DNA from: Utricularia gibba
Lineage: Eukaryota > Streptophyta > Magnoliopsida > Lamiales > Lentibulariaceae
Length of the DNA stretch: 64,000 bases
Direction: 5' to 3'
Assembly (NCBI GenBank): GCA_002189035.1
Contig: NEEC01000021.1
Coordinates: forward strand, 186,001-250,000
The notes beneath the pieces are model-generated. The model saw only the letters and a program-made list of their open reading frames with translations. It was not told the origin of the DNA and ran no database searches. A program made the position numbers and the translations under genes. Shown here piece after piece: positions 13,294 through 24,661 of the stretch (within the stretch, counting starts at the first letter, position 1; every line of letters begins with the position of its first letter).

Positions 13294-13772
13294 CGGCTCT
13301 CCCCTTTAAAATAAAATAGCCAATCTTTCAAAAGCATTACCTGAAAACTGATACCCCAAACTTGGTGCGTGTAAAACAGGAACTCGTAATAATTGATTAC
13401 TGGTATCAAAATTTTCTTGAAACCCATCTTCAGCAGTGTTTCCAATTGTCATTGGCTCATGTTCTGATTCAAAAGATGAAGAATCAGAATCGTGTATTGG
13501 AAGAGAAACACAATTGAGAATTGCAAAAGTGAATGAATTGCTCTCGATTGAAGTCTATATTTATAGTTGAAATAAACTGATTTTTAATTTATTTTATGAT
13601 TACTATATTAATTTAAAAATTAAAAAAATCCACCGTTCTCTATTATAAGATCACATGCACCGAATACGTAATTGATGGATCTTGTTCAAGCAAAGGGATC
13701 AAGAGCACCGAATGCATAATTAGTAGATCTTGTCGGAGTATGAATAGTCTCTTGCTTAATTGACGAGAGGTA

Positions 13773-13943
13773 GGCAAGAGTCTTGCTTGTGTGGCAAGAG
13801 TCTTGCTTATATGGCAAGAGTCTCGCTTATGTGGCAAGAATCTTTCTTATGTGACAACATTGTTTATTTTCTCTATACGTATACGCGAACAAGCACAATT
13901 TACACAATCAACGTATAAAGTAGCCTACAACCCCTATTTTGCC
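13773..13943 (-). repeat. Right terminal inverted repeat with 20-bp units
   Basis: This is the mirror of the left end. Four 20-bp units lie at 13773-13852 (GGCAAGAGTCTTGCTTGTGT and variants), followed outward by the unique outer part ending in GCC at 13943. Unit order differs slightly from the left end, so the arrays have drifted or changed in copy number. Confidence 0.85.
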
Positions 13944-13953
13944 TTCTTTCTTT
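13944..13953. repeat. Right target site duplication of the MULE
   Basis: TTCTTTCTTT lies directly outside the right inverted end, matching 11094-11103. Confidence 0.85.
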
Positions 13954-14259
13954 CCCACCAATGCACAACTAGAGTTTTTTTCATCTATAGCACTCCAACT
14001 CAAAATTTTTCCTCCAACCTAAGTAGCCAAGTTTTTGCATTTTTTGGGCTGGCTCCAAAAAAAGCTTGAATTTCAATCTTCTTCAAGGTCTCATTGTAGC
14101 TCCTCAGAATTCCATCAAACATGTTCTTACTAGTTGAATTTCCCTATATAGCACCAATACCTTCCACAGCTACACAACCACATATGTCTCCCCTTTTCTG
14201 TACCTGTTGCATCTCTCTGGATAGCATAAGTTGCATTACTATATTTGCATTGCTACAGT
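13954..14259 (-). pseudogene. Ty3/gypsy-type gag fragment
   Basis: On the minus strand the frame reads FDGILRSYNETLKKIEIQ, then AFFGASPKNAKTWLLRLEEKF, then stops. This fits the core of retrotransposon gag proteins (pattern F-x-G-x-x-P-x-x-A-x-x-W-L-x-x-x-E-x-x-F). It lies between the MULE and the hAT insertion and is the continuation of 18783-18988 once the hAT element is removed. Several stops make it dead. The copia alternative is less likely because the Ty3-type gag spacing fits better. Confidence 0.5.
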
Positions 14260-15079
14260 TAGGGTTGAGCAACTAACACTTCGGTTTGACAATCAAAGGA
14301 ATATTAAATTACCAATTACCAAATACACAAAAAAATAAAAAACCAATCCCAAATGTATACACATACCAATATTATGTTACAATGATGCTAAAATACTAAA
14401 TACACATAAAAATATTAGTAATATTTCTACCAAATATATAACCTTTATTTGAAGAATAAAATTTTATGTAATTTTAAAAAATCAAATTATACCATATAGA
14501 TAACATGATACGATACATTGATATTTCTTCTAAATTCTAAAATAGTTAGAAATGCCTGAGTTTAAAATAATTAAAAACTATAGCAAAAAAAAAAACATGA
14601 GTATTTGAGTTCAGCACATATATTTAAACCCTACTTTGTAATCCTCATGATTAAGTTTACTTCTCGAAGAACTATGGATTACCCTAAATTATCATTATTG
14701 AAAACACTTTCTTGTATGCAATATGCACGCATATGACTCCAAAAAAAAAACGAAGACAGGAGAACAACTAGAAAATCATTACTGGCATGATCATATCATT
14801 TATCAACCATAAAAATTTTAGTATTTGAAAAAAAATTACCCTCGAAGTTGGCACAGAAAGCATCGCTGCCTTATGACATGTTTACTCTACTATTTATATC
14901 GAAAGTATCAAAACAAAAAGAGTATAATTATGAACAAGTATTAAAATGATAAATGAATACACTTTTTACAATTCTTCTATGATATTTGTAATTTAATATT
15001 CGTTCCATTACAACTTGAGATTGGTGATTTCCATGATTTCTGAAACAAAAGTTACATCATCATGATAAACCTAGTCATA

Positions 15080-18000
15080 CAATTTAAATAGCAATTTATT
15101 GATCATGGACTTTGAAAGCATAAAAATATGAATTCTTATTAATGTTAAATGTAGACTCAAAGAGAGTCATTGATATTGGAATGCCTAAGATATCACGAGC
15201 CATTTGATAAAGAATAAGAAATTGAATAATATTTAAGTTGACAGTTATGAATGTACTTCAATTCACTTATTTCTTTTCTATCCTTCACCAAATATTTATT
15301 CAATTATGATTCATCTGCCATATTATCTCCTCCTATTGTTTATTTTTTTTCAAATCAAACCTTTGAAGTAACCTCATCTCACTCTTCACAATAGTAAAGT
15401 TCGAATCTGAAAATCCTCCCTTAATATGCTTGAATCATTATTAGTTTCACGAATGTCATTATCGTTGGTCCATATCTTCTTATACTCATTAAATATAACA
15501 ATCATATATTTCCACTCCTTGTATCATATATTTTTTCGAGAATCATATATTTCATCGAAACACAATTCGACATATTCCAACTTATGTCAAGAATTAAAGA
15601 TAATCACTAGAAATATCAACTTATTCATCTTACTCATCACCCCAATATTTTTGATACTTCATCCTAATCTCCATATTCATTGCCACCAAATAAAGATCAT
15701 TTTCTATTTCCTTCCATTTATGAAAAATCTCATCCAAGTTAGCAATTTAATGAAAAAAAATTGAAGCAACAAAATTTGAACCAAAAATTCTCAAAGTCAA
15801 TTAATAGAAGAGTGTAAAATGCATCACAAGTCTAGCTACATTATCCCAATCACCTTTCAAGCTCCCTAAAACTAGTCTTCCTCATCATGCCTTTCAAATG
15901 ATATCCGAAACTAAAAAGCATATTGTTAAGTGTCAATTTCTCACTATTTCTTAGGTTGTTTTTATGTTTAATTGTAATTAGAAATGTCCAATTAGGAGTC
16001 TATAATATGAGATTTAGGTTTTTATCCAGTTTAGAGTAATTATTCTAAATCTTTTATTTTATCTAATAATTTTATTAGTTTTAATTGAGTTTTTCTAGAG
16101 TCGTACACGTGGCAGGAAGTGAAAGAAAGAGGGCATCAGATGGCGACAAATTGGATCTTCCCAAGCTGACATTCCCTTGATTTCCGGAAGACTACAGACG
16201 CCTAATCATGAGCCTTGACGTGCAGAATACGGGAGTCTCTGACAGGCGACATCATTAGCATACCAGTATCAGAGCAGACGTTGCTTGCAAGTCATCCCAA
16301 GTTCAACAGAACCATAGGGACACAAAATCTCAAACAAAATAGTTCAGCTCAGTTTTGTTCACACAAGTTTAGTTTTACTTTCAGTTTTAGTTTAGACTTT
16401 TGTCTCTCTCTCTAGAGGATTTTCCTCTAGCTTCTCTCTAGAACCTTGTTTTCGTTTTCTTTAGTTTGTATGGCCGTTCGTGGTTAGAAACTTCTGTTTC
16501 TGGGTTGGGACACTCCCAGATCTATATTTCGTTAGCTTAACTTCATCTCTTCTTTGAATCCGAACAGGTTTCGTATGTCTTCACGCGACTATGTTGTAGT
16601 CTTTCTATAACAGTCCTCTTATTCAAGATTCATGGTTAACTGATCATTACTCGCGGGTTTTGGAGAGGAGCAAGGTGGAGAGCATCAACTCGTGCCCTTT
16701 TGGCAGGAGGAAGATAACGTTTTGTCTATGACCATACCTCAGGATCAATGGATAGGTACTGACCTCGTATCTGGACTCATTGGGTCATTAGCAATACTCG
16801 GGCACACACGCAATTTGGCCATGAGGGTACACTGGCAGGACCTCGTATTCTCACGTTCATCCAAGGAGGAGCAACATCGAGCTATTCCAGTGCCTTCTTG
16901 CAAGCGAGTGTAAGGGACGGTAGGCAATTCCTTACTCCTATAACCGAGTACTCGAGAAGACCAGAGAAGAGTGAAGACGCAACGAACATAGCTAGACGTG
17001 ATTCCAAACCCAGGAACATTCACTTTATTTAGGGTTCATCGCTTACATTCATTTCAATTGTCTGTTCAAAACCCCTCTTATTTCCTTACTCAAGCTTCAT
17101 TATTTACATTTCTCGCACCTTTACTTCGAAAACCATTTACAAATCGTGACAGTTGTATTCGATATAACCTTATCATTCACTCAAAAAAACTTTCCTATGT
17201 TCGACACCTATATTACGCTTTTGTGTTTTACGAGTTTTAAAATAATTAAAATTTGTTGCGGAAACGACATGCATCACATATTATGAAATCAAGTTGAGTT
17301 CCATCACATTGTTACATCCACAATCAAAGAGCATTTAGACTCTATTTTTGTTAATATATGCACTCCTTGATTTTAATAGCCTATGAGAGGATGCTCTAAT
17401 ATAAGCAACTGAGGGCCTAACTCTCTTTACTAAAATTGAAACAAATTTCATAACATCTTTGACTATTAAGTTTATAATATGTGCTACACACCATATATGT
17501 AGTAAATTAACTTCATCACACTTTTTTCCTTATCTCCATACCTTTCCTTGGGATTTACTACAACAGCATAATTAGAATAGAACTAGCATTTTTACCAATT
17601 TCCTCACCCTTATGCGACGAAATTGGATGGAAACTGATTAGTTTGTTTGGCTGGATTTTGTTGAAACCAATTTCAAATTTTCCTTCTCACCTAAAGCAAA
17701 TCGTACACATGGTGCTAAATAGTCCAATGCAATGCTTTAAACTTTGGACAAACAATGCGCATAAAATGCTTAAATTCTCTCTAGTGAAAAATTTAAATGG
17801 AAGTTCAGCCATAATAAGAAGTTCAACTAAGGCTGCTGTTACCATTTCTTGATCACACCTCAAAGTAGTTTCCCCAAGTTCAAAAGTAGAATCACTTAGG
17901 ATGTTATTAAGCAATGTCTAATTTTCATTGGTATACTATAACATTGCTTTGCATGTTCCATTATGGCTTTTCAGTCTAAAAACTCTATTTCACATTGAAT

Positions 18001-18148
18001 TAGCTCTAATATGTGCACCACATGAGTTGTAGTGGGCTAAAAGTTCACCATTTTCATCCTGTATTCTATCATAATTGGTCCAAAAAGATGATCTTGGAGG
18101 TAATCTTTTACCTTTTTTTTTTACCTCCATGGATGTTGAAGTCGACAT
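15080..18148 (-). pseudogene. hAT transposase gene, broken by stops and a solo LTR
   Basis: From the likely start at 18148 the frame carries a BED-type zinc finger region (RSSFWTNYDRI, HYNSCGAHIRANS). It continues with MVTAALVELLIMAELPFKF (near 17830) and HIWCVAHIINLIVKDV with RVRPSVAYIRASSHR (about 17400-17510). Next is DVT..WNST (about 17290), where the solo LTR is inserted. After the LTR come SFERHDEED, then MNMEIRMKYQKYWGD (about 15660), and finally MARDILGIPIS...FEST at 15147-15206, the classic hAT dimerisation block. Many stops and frame changes are present. The order of motifs matches plant RICESLEEPER-like transposases. Confidence 0.87.
15924..17276 (+). mobile_element. Solo LTR, family S, copy 1
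   Basis: This 1353-bp unit starts with TG (TGTTAAGTGTCA) and ends with CA (GACATGCATCA), and is bounded by the perfect 5-bp duplication CATAT (15919-15923 and 17277-17281). The same sequence occurs in inverted orientation at 28736-30087 with its own duplication. No retrotransposon body is attached, so this is a solo LTR left by LTR-LTR recombination. It interrupts the hAT transposase at its WNST motif. The short frames inside (for example 16692-16913 and 16745-17023) are noncoding LTR sequence. Confidence 0.93.
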
Positions 18149-18782
18149 CCTAGATGGCAATAGCACAGAAATTCACTAGCCATGTACTGTGTAATCTACA
18201 ACATAAACGAAAGACGGCTGAAATTTACTAATTCCATAGTAACAAATGTAATATGTAATCCAAATAAAAACAAAAAGGTCATGTAAATTGCAACATTTAC
18301 TTGAAAATATGAAATAAAAAATTAGGCATACAATAAACATGTTAGTCAAATCTGTAAAATTGATAATTTTATTATCAAATTAAACAACCTTGCAATATTT
18401 ACCTTACAAAGACAAACAAAAAATTGAATAAAAAATACCCTAAATTTTGACTCCCATCGCATTAGAAGAACGAAAGAAGTGGAAAAAATGGAAACACTAT
18501 TTATGAGTATTTTCAAATAAAAAATAATGAGAAGGCTCAAGTTTAATATTAAATTTATTTTATAAAGTAGAAATCTCAACTCATATTTTATTTATATTAA
18601 CTCAAGTTTTTTTCCGTAATTTGGTATTTTTCAAAAATATATTCATAATACTGACCCAATGGTAATTTCCCGGAAAAGAATTGAATAAAATATTGATAAT
18701 ATTGTCAATACCGACATCAAATAGAACTAATAGTATTTGGTTCAATTGAATACCGAACTACCAAACTATGATACTCACCCTA

Positions 18783-18988
18783 GTTGCAGGGATGCTCTAC
18801 ATCCATTCTCTCATTCCATCTCCTTGCTCATTTCTCCCTTGGGCACACTATGTTGCTTGGCCTAGTTACATTTTTTTGTGGCATGTTGTTTGCACATACG
18901 CAAATAATCACATGAGCAAATTTACACACCCCAGAACTACCCATTGTTGTTGTGATCCATTTCCCCTTCTAAGACCCTAACAAAAACT
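18783..18988 (-). pseudogene. Leader and gag start of the gypsy-type element
   Basis: This lies between the hAT insertion and the primer site. On the minus strand it follows the primer directly and carries a short frame with Met-Asp-His-Asn-Asn-Asn. It is the expected place for the leader and the first gag codons. Little else can be said; the assignment depends on its neighbours. Confidence 0.4.
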
Positions 18989-19000
18989 GCTCTGATACCA
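18989..19000 (-). other. Primer binding site for initiator tRNA-Met
   Basis: The plus strand reads GCTCTGATACCA, so the minus strand has TGGTATCAGAGC, the perfect complement of the initiator tRNA-Met 3' end. It lies three bases inside the LTR end at 19004. Both Ty1/copia and Ty3/gypsy chromoviruses use this primer; the adjoining gag fragment favours gypsy. Confidence 0.85.
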
Positions 19001-19003
19001 TTA

Positions 19004-20249
19004 TGTCAAGTCCAAAATTCATACCTTCATGAATTCAAGTATTGATGTCATATTCCTAAGAAAGTACATAAGACTTTATTGTCCTTTGAAGTCACAAAGG
19101 AATTGGCTATGAGTGTAGAGTCCCAAACTTAAATCATAAGGTGAGTTAAGTACATTTTAGGGAACAAGAGACTTTAATTGTACTTTAAAACATCATGCAA
19201 TATCAAATTAAAGTATAAAAAATTTATCCACAGAAAAGCATGCTCTAGATGTCATATTTAGTTTTCTCTACACAACATTCTACTTAGCCACAATGTAGAA
19301 CCAACGCCAACACTAAGGACCTTTTGAGCACTGTAAATGGAAAGCAACAAAATAGCTGGCAACAAGACTCACTTCCTTATAACTTGGATCGCAGCCCCCT
19401 AATCCTCCCTTTTCCTATCATTCCTTAAAGTTTTTCCAAGCAAGGCAATAAATACAACATATCATATCAAAAAGAACATGTAAGACAAGCTCTAAACCAT
19501 TTAAAATGCAAGAAAGTTAAGCAACAAGGACCCAAATAAGAAACATGAATCACATGATGAGTTTTTTAGCTATGTGGCCAATTACCTGCATGGTTGAGCC
19601 TTATAATTCTCAGTAACTTCAGTTCTGGAAATCTCAGAAACCAAGGTCAAAAAGTCCTTTGGACTTTGGCCTTATGAAATCAGCAAATGGTGACTATTAT
19701 TCTATGAGGAGTTGCCTCAAAGCATAATTGAGATAAAAGATTGAGTCTCGAGAACTCTCCTAGAAGTTTTCTATTTCAAATAATCACACTGCATCTCAGA
19801 CTAATAAATGCACCACAACAGTTACATAAACCATATCATATTTGGAAGCCCTTTTACCTTATCTAAAATTTTCTAATTAAATTTCTTGGAATGCTAAGGA
19901 GCAGATTTTATTGAAAAAAAGAATCACCAACATCCGAATGCCTTATGGAGAGTTACGAAGTTTAGAAACGGATTGAGAAAAACAGTTCCTAAGTTTGGCA
20001 GCTTTGAGAGGTTTTAAGCGAAATTTCATAACTTTCCTACCGGTGAGGGTGCTTGCTCTTCTTTTTATAGTTATTTGGTGCTCAATTTTTTTAATCCAAG
20101 TGCCTAAAATGAGCTATCTCACACCTTTATTCCAGGGCCATACAAACCTGTTACAAATGCACCAAAACCAAAGTAAAGCCGCACCACGAGAAATGAATTA
20201 ACAAGGTCGTGGGCAAATCCTAAACGGGTTTTCCTATACGTTCATCACA
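19004..20249 (-). mobile_element. 5' LTR of the gypsy-type element (outer end uncertain)
   Basis: On the minus strand the LTR ends in GACTTGACA just before the primer site. A plausible start is TGTGATGAACG at 20249, giving about 1.25 kb with TG...CA borders. The outer end abuts a run of 20 A at 20249-20268 and I could not confirm it with a target duplication, because the other end of the element is lost. The inner border is firm, the outer one a guess. Confidence 0.45.
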
Positions 20250-23148
20250 AAAAAAAAAAAAAAAAAAATCTCTAGATCCCAAAAAACCCAATCCCACATA
20301 GATGCCAAAAAGCATAAGCCAGAAAACACAGTATGAGCCCCAGCTACACTTTCGTAACTCAGAATTCCAGGATTTGTTACAGCACCTCATGTGATAATGC
20401 AATCAACCCACGAAATTGTTATTCCTAAGTGAGTCATGAAGGGTACAGTGAACATAAATTAACCAACTGGGATCATTGAATGCAATGGTATGAACACGAC
20501 ACCAAGGAAAACCTATTAAAAATACCCCTTTCTCAAAACAAAAAAAAATGACACTACGTTAACTTTACTGCATTGAGAAAGACTAGGCTATAACTATCTT
20601 ACATATCTTTTTTGTTCAATGGATTATTTTCAAGTATTTTTATATTGTATTGATAGTAATAAAGAGAAGCAAATTTATTCTAGTATCAATGTGCAATGGC
20701 TAATGAGACCATTTCTATGAAGAAATGTGGAGATCAGTTGAACTTATTCGTAGAAATTTGAATTTTTTTTCAAAATTTTTATACGATATGAATATTGTTA
20801 GTGATAAAATGAATCTTATAAAAATAACATTTTAAAAACAATAAAATAATATTATTCCATTATTAAGTTTCCGCATCAAAGTGAAATTACATAGAGTATT
20901 TAGTTATTTTTTTCTTTTAATTCATGCCTATTGGTATTCCCAAATACCTTGCTCCGTTCTCTACCCTGATTGAGATGTCCCCCATTTCGAACAATAAAAT
21001 ACAAAAACTGAATTCTTAATAGTAGGAGTGCAAACTGCAATTAGATACATTGACTGTGTTGTCTGGGATTGGCCGCATCCATCATCCATGTGTCTTTTAT
21101 CCTGGCTGGGGGGAAACTACTAAGGCTCTCGTTGGTATAATTGTTAAGGTTCCTCAACATGAGGTTTTAAGTTTTAGTGTATTTGTTAGCTATTCTGAAG
21201 TTAAACCGTTTGGACCCTCAGGCTTTGTTTTTTAGCCGAGAAAAAAAAAAGCCTATGCCTTAGCCATACAAATATGAAGTAACAATAGCATGGAACTTTG
21301 AATTCCATATGAAAAAAAATCTTTGGGATTTGTTGCAAAGGATTGAATTAAATGTCAAAAGTGTTGTATGAAATAAAATATATTTCTGATTTTATATTCT
21401 CCATTTGGAATACAAACTAGTATCACAAATGTTTTTGTTTTCACATCAAAGAACACTTAACAATATTTATGTTAAAAAACAATATATATAAAAAGAGCAT
21501 GAAAAGAAAAATATTTTTCATTTGATCATAAAGAAATTTTGGGAGTGTTGAATCAAAGAAAAAAGAATCAATTTAAATTTTAAAAAGTTAAAAATATAAA
21601 GCAACGGAACAGCCATAGTATTTAAAGGGTGGCGATTTGATCATTCACCCAATAAGTATTAATAGATTTTTTTACGTTAATGGAATGAAAGGATCAATTG
21701 TAGAGCCATATATAATGCCAAAAATATGATGCCCATACTGTTGTTTTATTCTACTTCCATGTCTGATTATTTAATTCTTCTTCCAGAAAAATTGCATAAA
21801 AAACCCTCAAAGTTTTATCATTTTGGTAACTTTAATCTATATTGTTTATAATAACTGGCATAATTGATGTCCATTTATACAATTGATTTCTATACTTTTA
21901 TTTAAAACACAAAGTAAGCCCTCACAATTTAATATACTTAGCAAAATAGGTCCCCATAATTATGCATTATTAGTATTTGTGATTTTCAATGTTTAAGCAA
22001 TAGGCATAATCTAGATATAAATAGTCCCCACTGTTTTTTGGGGATTGATTTTTTTCAAATGCGTAAATAAATGGGGATTAATAAATTGAATTGTTTTAAC
22101 TAATAAGGACCATTTATACCAAATTATTTATATGAATACTATGTATAAAATTTTTAGAGACTTATTGTACTAATTTATAAAACAGTAGAAATCAATTAGA
22201 TCATTCTTTTGAAACAGTAGGGATTAATTATGCCAAATCTTCAAACAATGGAGATAAAAAATAATGGATGGAGATTGATTTTGCTAAACCTCCGAACTGT
22301 AGAAACTACTGGCACCCAATGTCCTTTTTTGAGAAAATTGACTATTCTCGATTATACTATCACATCAGGTAGAAAAACTCTAATGTAAGTATTGGTAAAT
22401 GTGCGAAATCCTCACCAGAGTTGATTGACAAAGTAAGTGAAAACCCATATGGGTTGCATCTGAAGATATGGAAAGAGACGTTTTTATGCCACCAAACCAT
22501 AACACAAGCTTATGGAATTGTTTATCTTGTGGCAATTGAATGATAAAATTCAAATTCGATATTTTTATATTTTAGCTCCTAGTTTAGTATTTTATTAAAG
22601 AGTAAATAGAAAAGAGTGTAGTGTGAATTATACAAGTTATCAATAACATTGATTAAATAGAGAAGACCTCAACATTTACGAAGTAACCATGGAAATGATA
22701 GAATCCACTATTTCTTTATCAGTTCCAACCTAATGCCAAATAAAAAGGCTCAAACTCATGACTTCCACCATGTGAAGGTGACACTCTATGGCTGCCAAGG
22801 AAACCTTTGCATGGCTCCGTTATCTTTTGGGATTTTGTTTCCTAACATATTAAAAAAATAAGACTTCTCTAACCTCCTAAAAAATAATTTTTGCTTTAGG
22901 AATTTTCATCCTTTTAGAAAGAGATTGTAACAATAAGTTGGGATCTAGAATCAACTTCTTGGTCTACTGCAATGTCTGTCTTGAGGGATACTCTGAATTA
23001 TAAAACTATAAGGAAATATACAGTCAAACAACATTAACTATTAAACTTCAAAAAGATTAAGAAGAAATAGTTCCATCCTCCTATATTTATTTCTGGAACC
23101 AAGAGATCCATGAATCGGGATCCCTCATCCTTCATAACCATATCACAA
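20250..23148. other. Intergenic sequence, no genes recognised
   Basis: AT-rich with a 20-base A run at the left edge. The 61-codon frame at 21050-21235 lies in locally GC-richer DNA but shows no motif. I see no RNA gene or bounded element. Confidence 0.55.
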
Positions 23149-23157
23149 CGGGATTTG

Positions 23158-24652
23158 GGAGAAATTGCTTATTTAATCTTTAATTGAAATATCTTGTACT
23201 TTTTTAGTCTCTTTTTTACATTTGATAACAATTTAACCCTTTATTGAGTAAGTTCAAAAAAACATTAGTCCTTTTCGTTCAAAAACTAGTTGACTACAGA
23301 AATACTCAATTAAATTGAATTGACCCACTACTACAGTATAAAATCCCATGTTTGGATAGTTGACACCATCTAATTCCTTTTCTTCTAAATTTGCAAGAAC
23401 CCTAACCCTATTTTCAGTGCGAAACAATGAAATCGAACAACTGCAGAAGGCATACACTATGATTCCGATGGTCATATGGAGCTAGGCGTAAGCATACAAC
23501 AGCAATGGCAGAAGAGTTAGTCATTGAAGTGGAGGAATCAATAGTATATACTTGATGACGTACTAGATAGTCTTATGCACTAGATTCTTGCTATTTTCTT
23601 GCGATCCTTTCATGTCATCATCCACAGTCAAATCAACAATATTACCAGATAAACTGATGCAAACTACAAACCTTTGATTCGCTGTACAAACTTGAAATCT
23701 CTATCAGGATTATACATTGGATTGTTGTTGTTTTCTTGCGATCCTTCCATGCCATCATCCATGATCAAATCAACATCATCACCAGATAAACAATAATCAG
23801 ATTAATTTTTGTATCCACATCACCACATTGAGACACAACTCTAGCTCGCTCTAAACCCCACTCCCATCTGGAGATTCAAGTTCTGATTCTTCAAACTTAT
23901 AGTTGGATTCCCATTACACAGTATGCGTATCCTCCTTAGTATCAGTTTCCCTATCCACACAAACATCCTCTAAATCGTCTTCATTAAGCAACCCTTCCAC
24001 ATTGTCTACTGTTACCCCCTTATCCACCTTAGATAACATCTCAACATCGAAGCTAGCAACCACAGCGTCAATAAAGCACTCCACAAATACAAAAATCAGA
24101 GCAGAAAATGCATACTTATCTCTTACCATCTGGCAGTTATTCTCATTTCGCATCAACTTCCATTCGAAGCGATTCCCACTTGAAAACTTTACTCACACTT
24201 TAATGCACCTCGGAGATGTGTAACCCAATTTACCTAGCAATCCCAGTAACACTGGTATGGTAAAATCGATGCCCTTCCTATCACGACATCTCTCAAGTAA
24301 AAGACCCCGATAATGCGGTGGACTATCATCAGACATATACCAATCATGCCTCACCAGAATGGTCATCCACCCAATTGCGTGTTTCTGTTGAGATTGAATT
24401 CCAGATTGAATGGGGATGCCCTAGGTTCTTTGGATATTCATGGGAAAATGATTAGGGGTTCTCAGATGGGCAGTCGATCGATGAGTTTAAAGAAATACCC
24501 CTACCCAAATGGTACGTTAACGGTTTTTGGTAATGAGGGACGAACTATGCGCAACTATTTTTAAAAAGGATAAAATTCATACCAAATTTGAAACATGGAC
24601 AAAAAAAAACCTCAAAATTAAATACACGTGGACTAAATCGCCACTGCACCCT
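23158..24652 (-). mobile_element. Decayed MULE-like element with 9-bp target duplication
   Basis: CGGGATTTG occurs at 23149-23157 and again at 24653-24661. Just inside each copy the sequences are weakly inverted: GGAGAAATTGCTTATTTAATC on the left, and GGGTGCAGTGGCGATTTAGTC read from the right, 12 of 21 matching. Both ends are followed inward by text rich in 'tttagtcc', 'aaccctttatt' and 'cgtccctcatta' phrases, common at plant MULE ends. A nine-base duplication is the MULE hallmark. The interior carries an acidic minus-strand coding remnant. I judge this probable, not certain. Confidence 0.55.
23560..24200 (-). pseudogene. Possible PB1-like N-terminal part of a MULE transposase
   Basis: The minus strand has coding character: RFEWKLMRNENNCQMVRDK, a hydrophobic strand, VFVECFIDAVVASFDVEM, then a Glu/Asp-rich linker. 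After a stop it continues with GDDVDLIMDDGMEGSQENNN and MYNPDRDFKF. Legume and other plant MULE transposases often begin with a PB1-like fold ending in a 'YVEHxID' strand, followed by an acidic linker and a short F-N/Y-P-x-x-D phrase; this matches in outline. Inside, about 80 bases are duplicated with a 141-base period (23577-23660 and 23718-23800). No catalytic domain is present. Confidence 0.33.
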
Positions 24653-24661
24653 CGGGATTTG

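Larger units (their letters stand above)
11104..13943 (-). mobile_element. Mutator-like DNA transposon (MULE), complete ends
   Basis: A 2840-bp element with long inverted ends. The left end reads inward from GGCAAAATGGGGGTTG and the right end, on the opposite strand, from GGCAAAATAGGGGTTG; by eye there are only about eight differences in the first 115 bases. The perfect 10-bp direct repeat TTCTTTCTTT abuts both ends (11094-11103 and 13944-13953). The element carries a broken MuDR-family transposase on the minus strand. The 8-11 bp target duplication, TIRs over 100 bp and transposase type together define a Mutator-superfamily element. It landed in gag-like sequence of an older gypsy element. 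Confidence 0.92.
14260..18782 (-). mobile_element. hAT-superfamily transposon, interrupted by a solo LTR
   Basis: The ends are TAGGGTTGAG at the left and TAGGGTGAGT on the opposite strand at the right, the usual T/CAGGG form of hAT termini. Flanking 8-mers GCTACAGT (14252-14259) and GTTGCAGG (18783-18790) agree at five of eight positions, so the target duplication is decayed. Inside is a minus-strand transposase with BED finger, RNase H-like core and hAT dimerisation motifs. About 1.36 kb of its length is the foreign solo LTR at 15924-17276; without it the element is about 3.2 kb, a normal autonomous size. Confidence 0.85.

Noticed and set aside
16692-17023. Open frames on both strands with moderate length
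   Set aside because: They lie inside the solo LTR 15924-17276 and are not conserved as frames in the second copy.
21050-21268. Possible tRNA-derived SINE (ggctctcgttggtataattg...ggttcctcaaca, T/A-rich tail)
   Set aside because: Box A and B likeness is weak and no flanking duplication was found.
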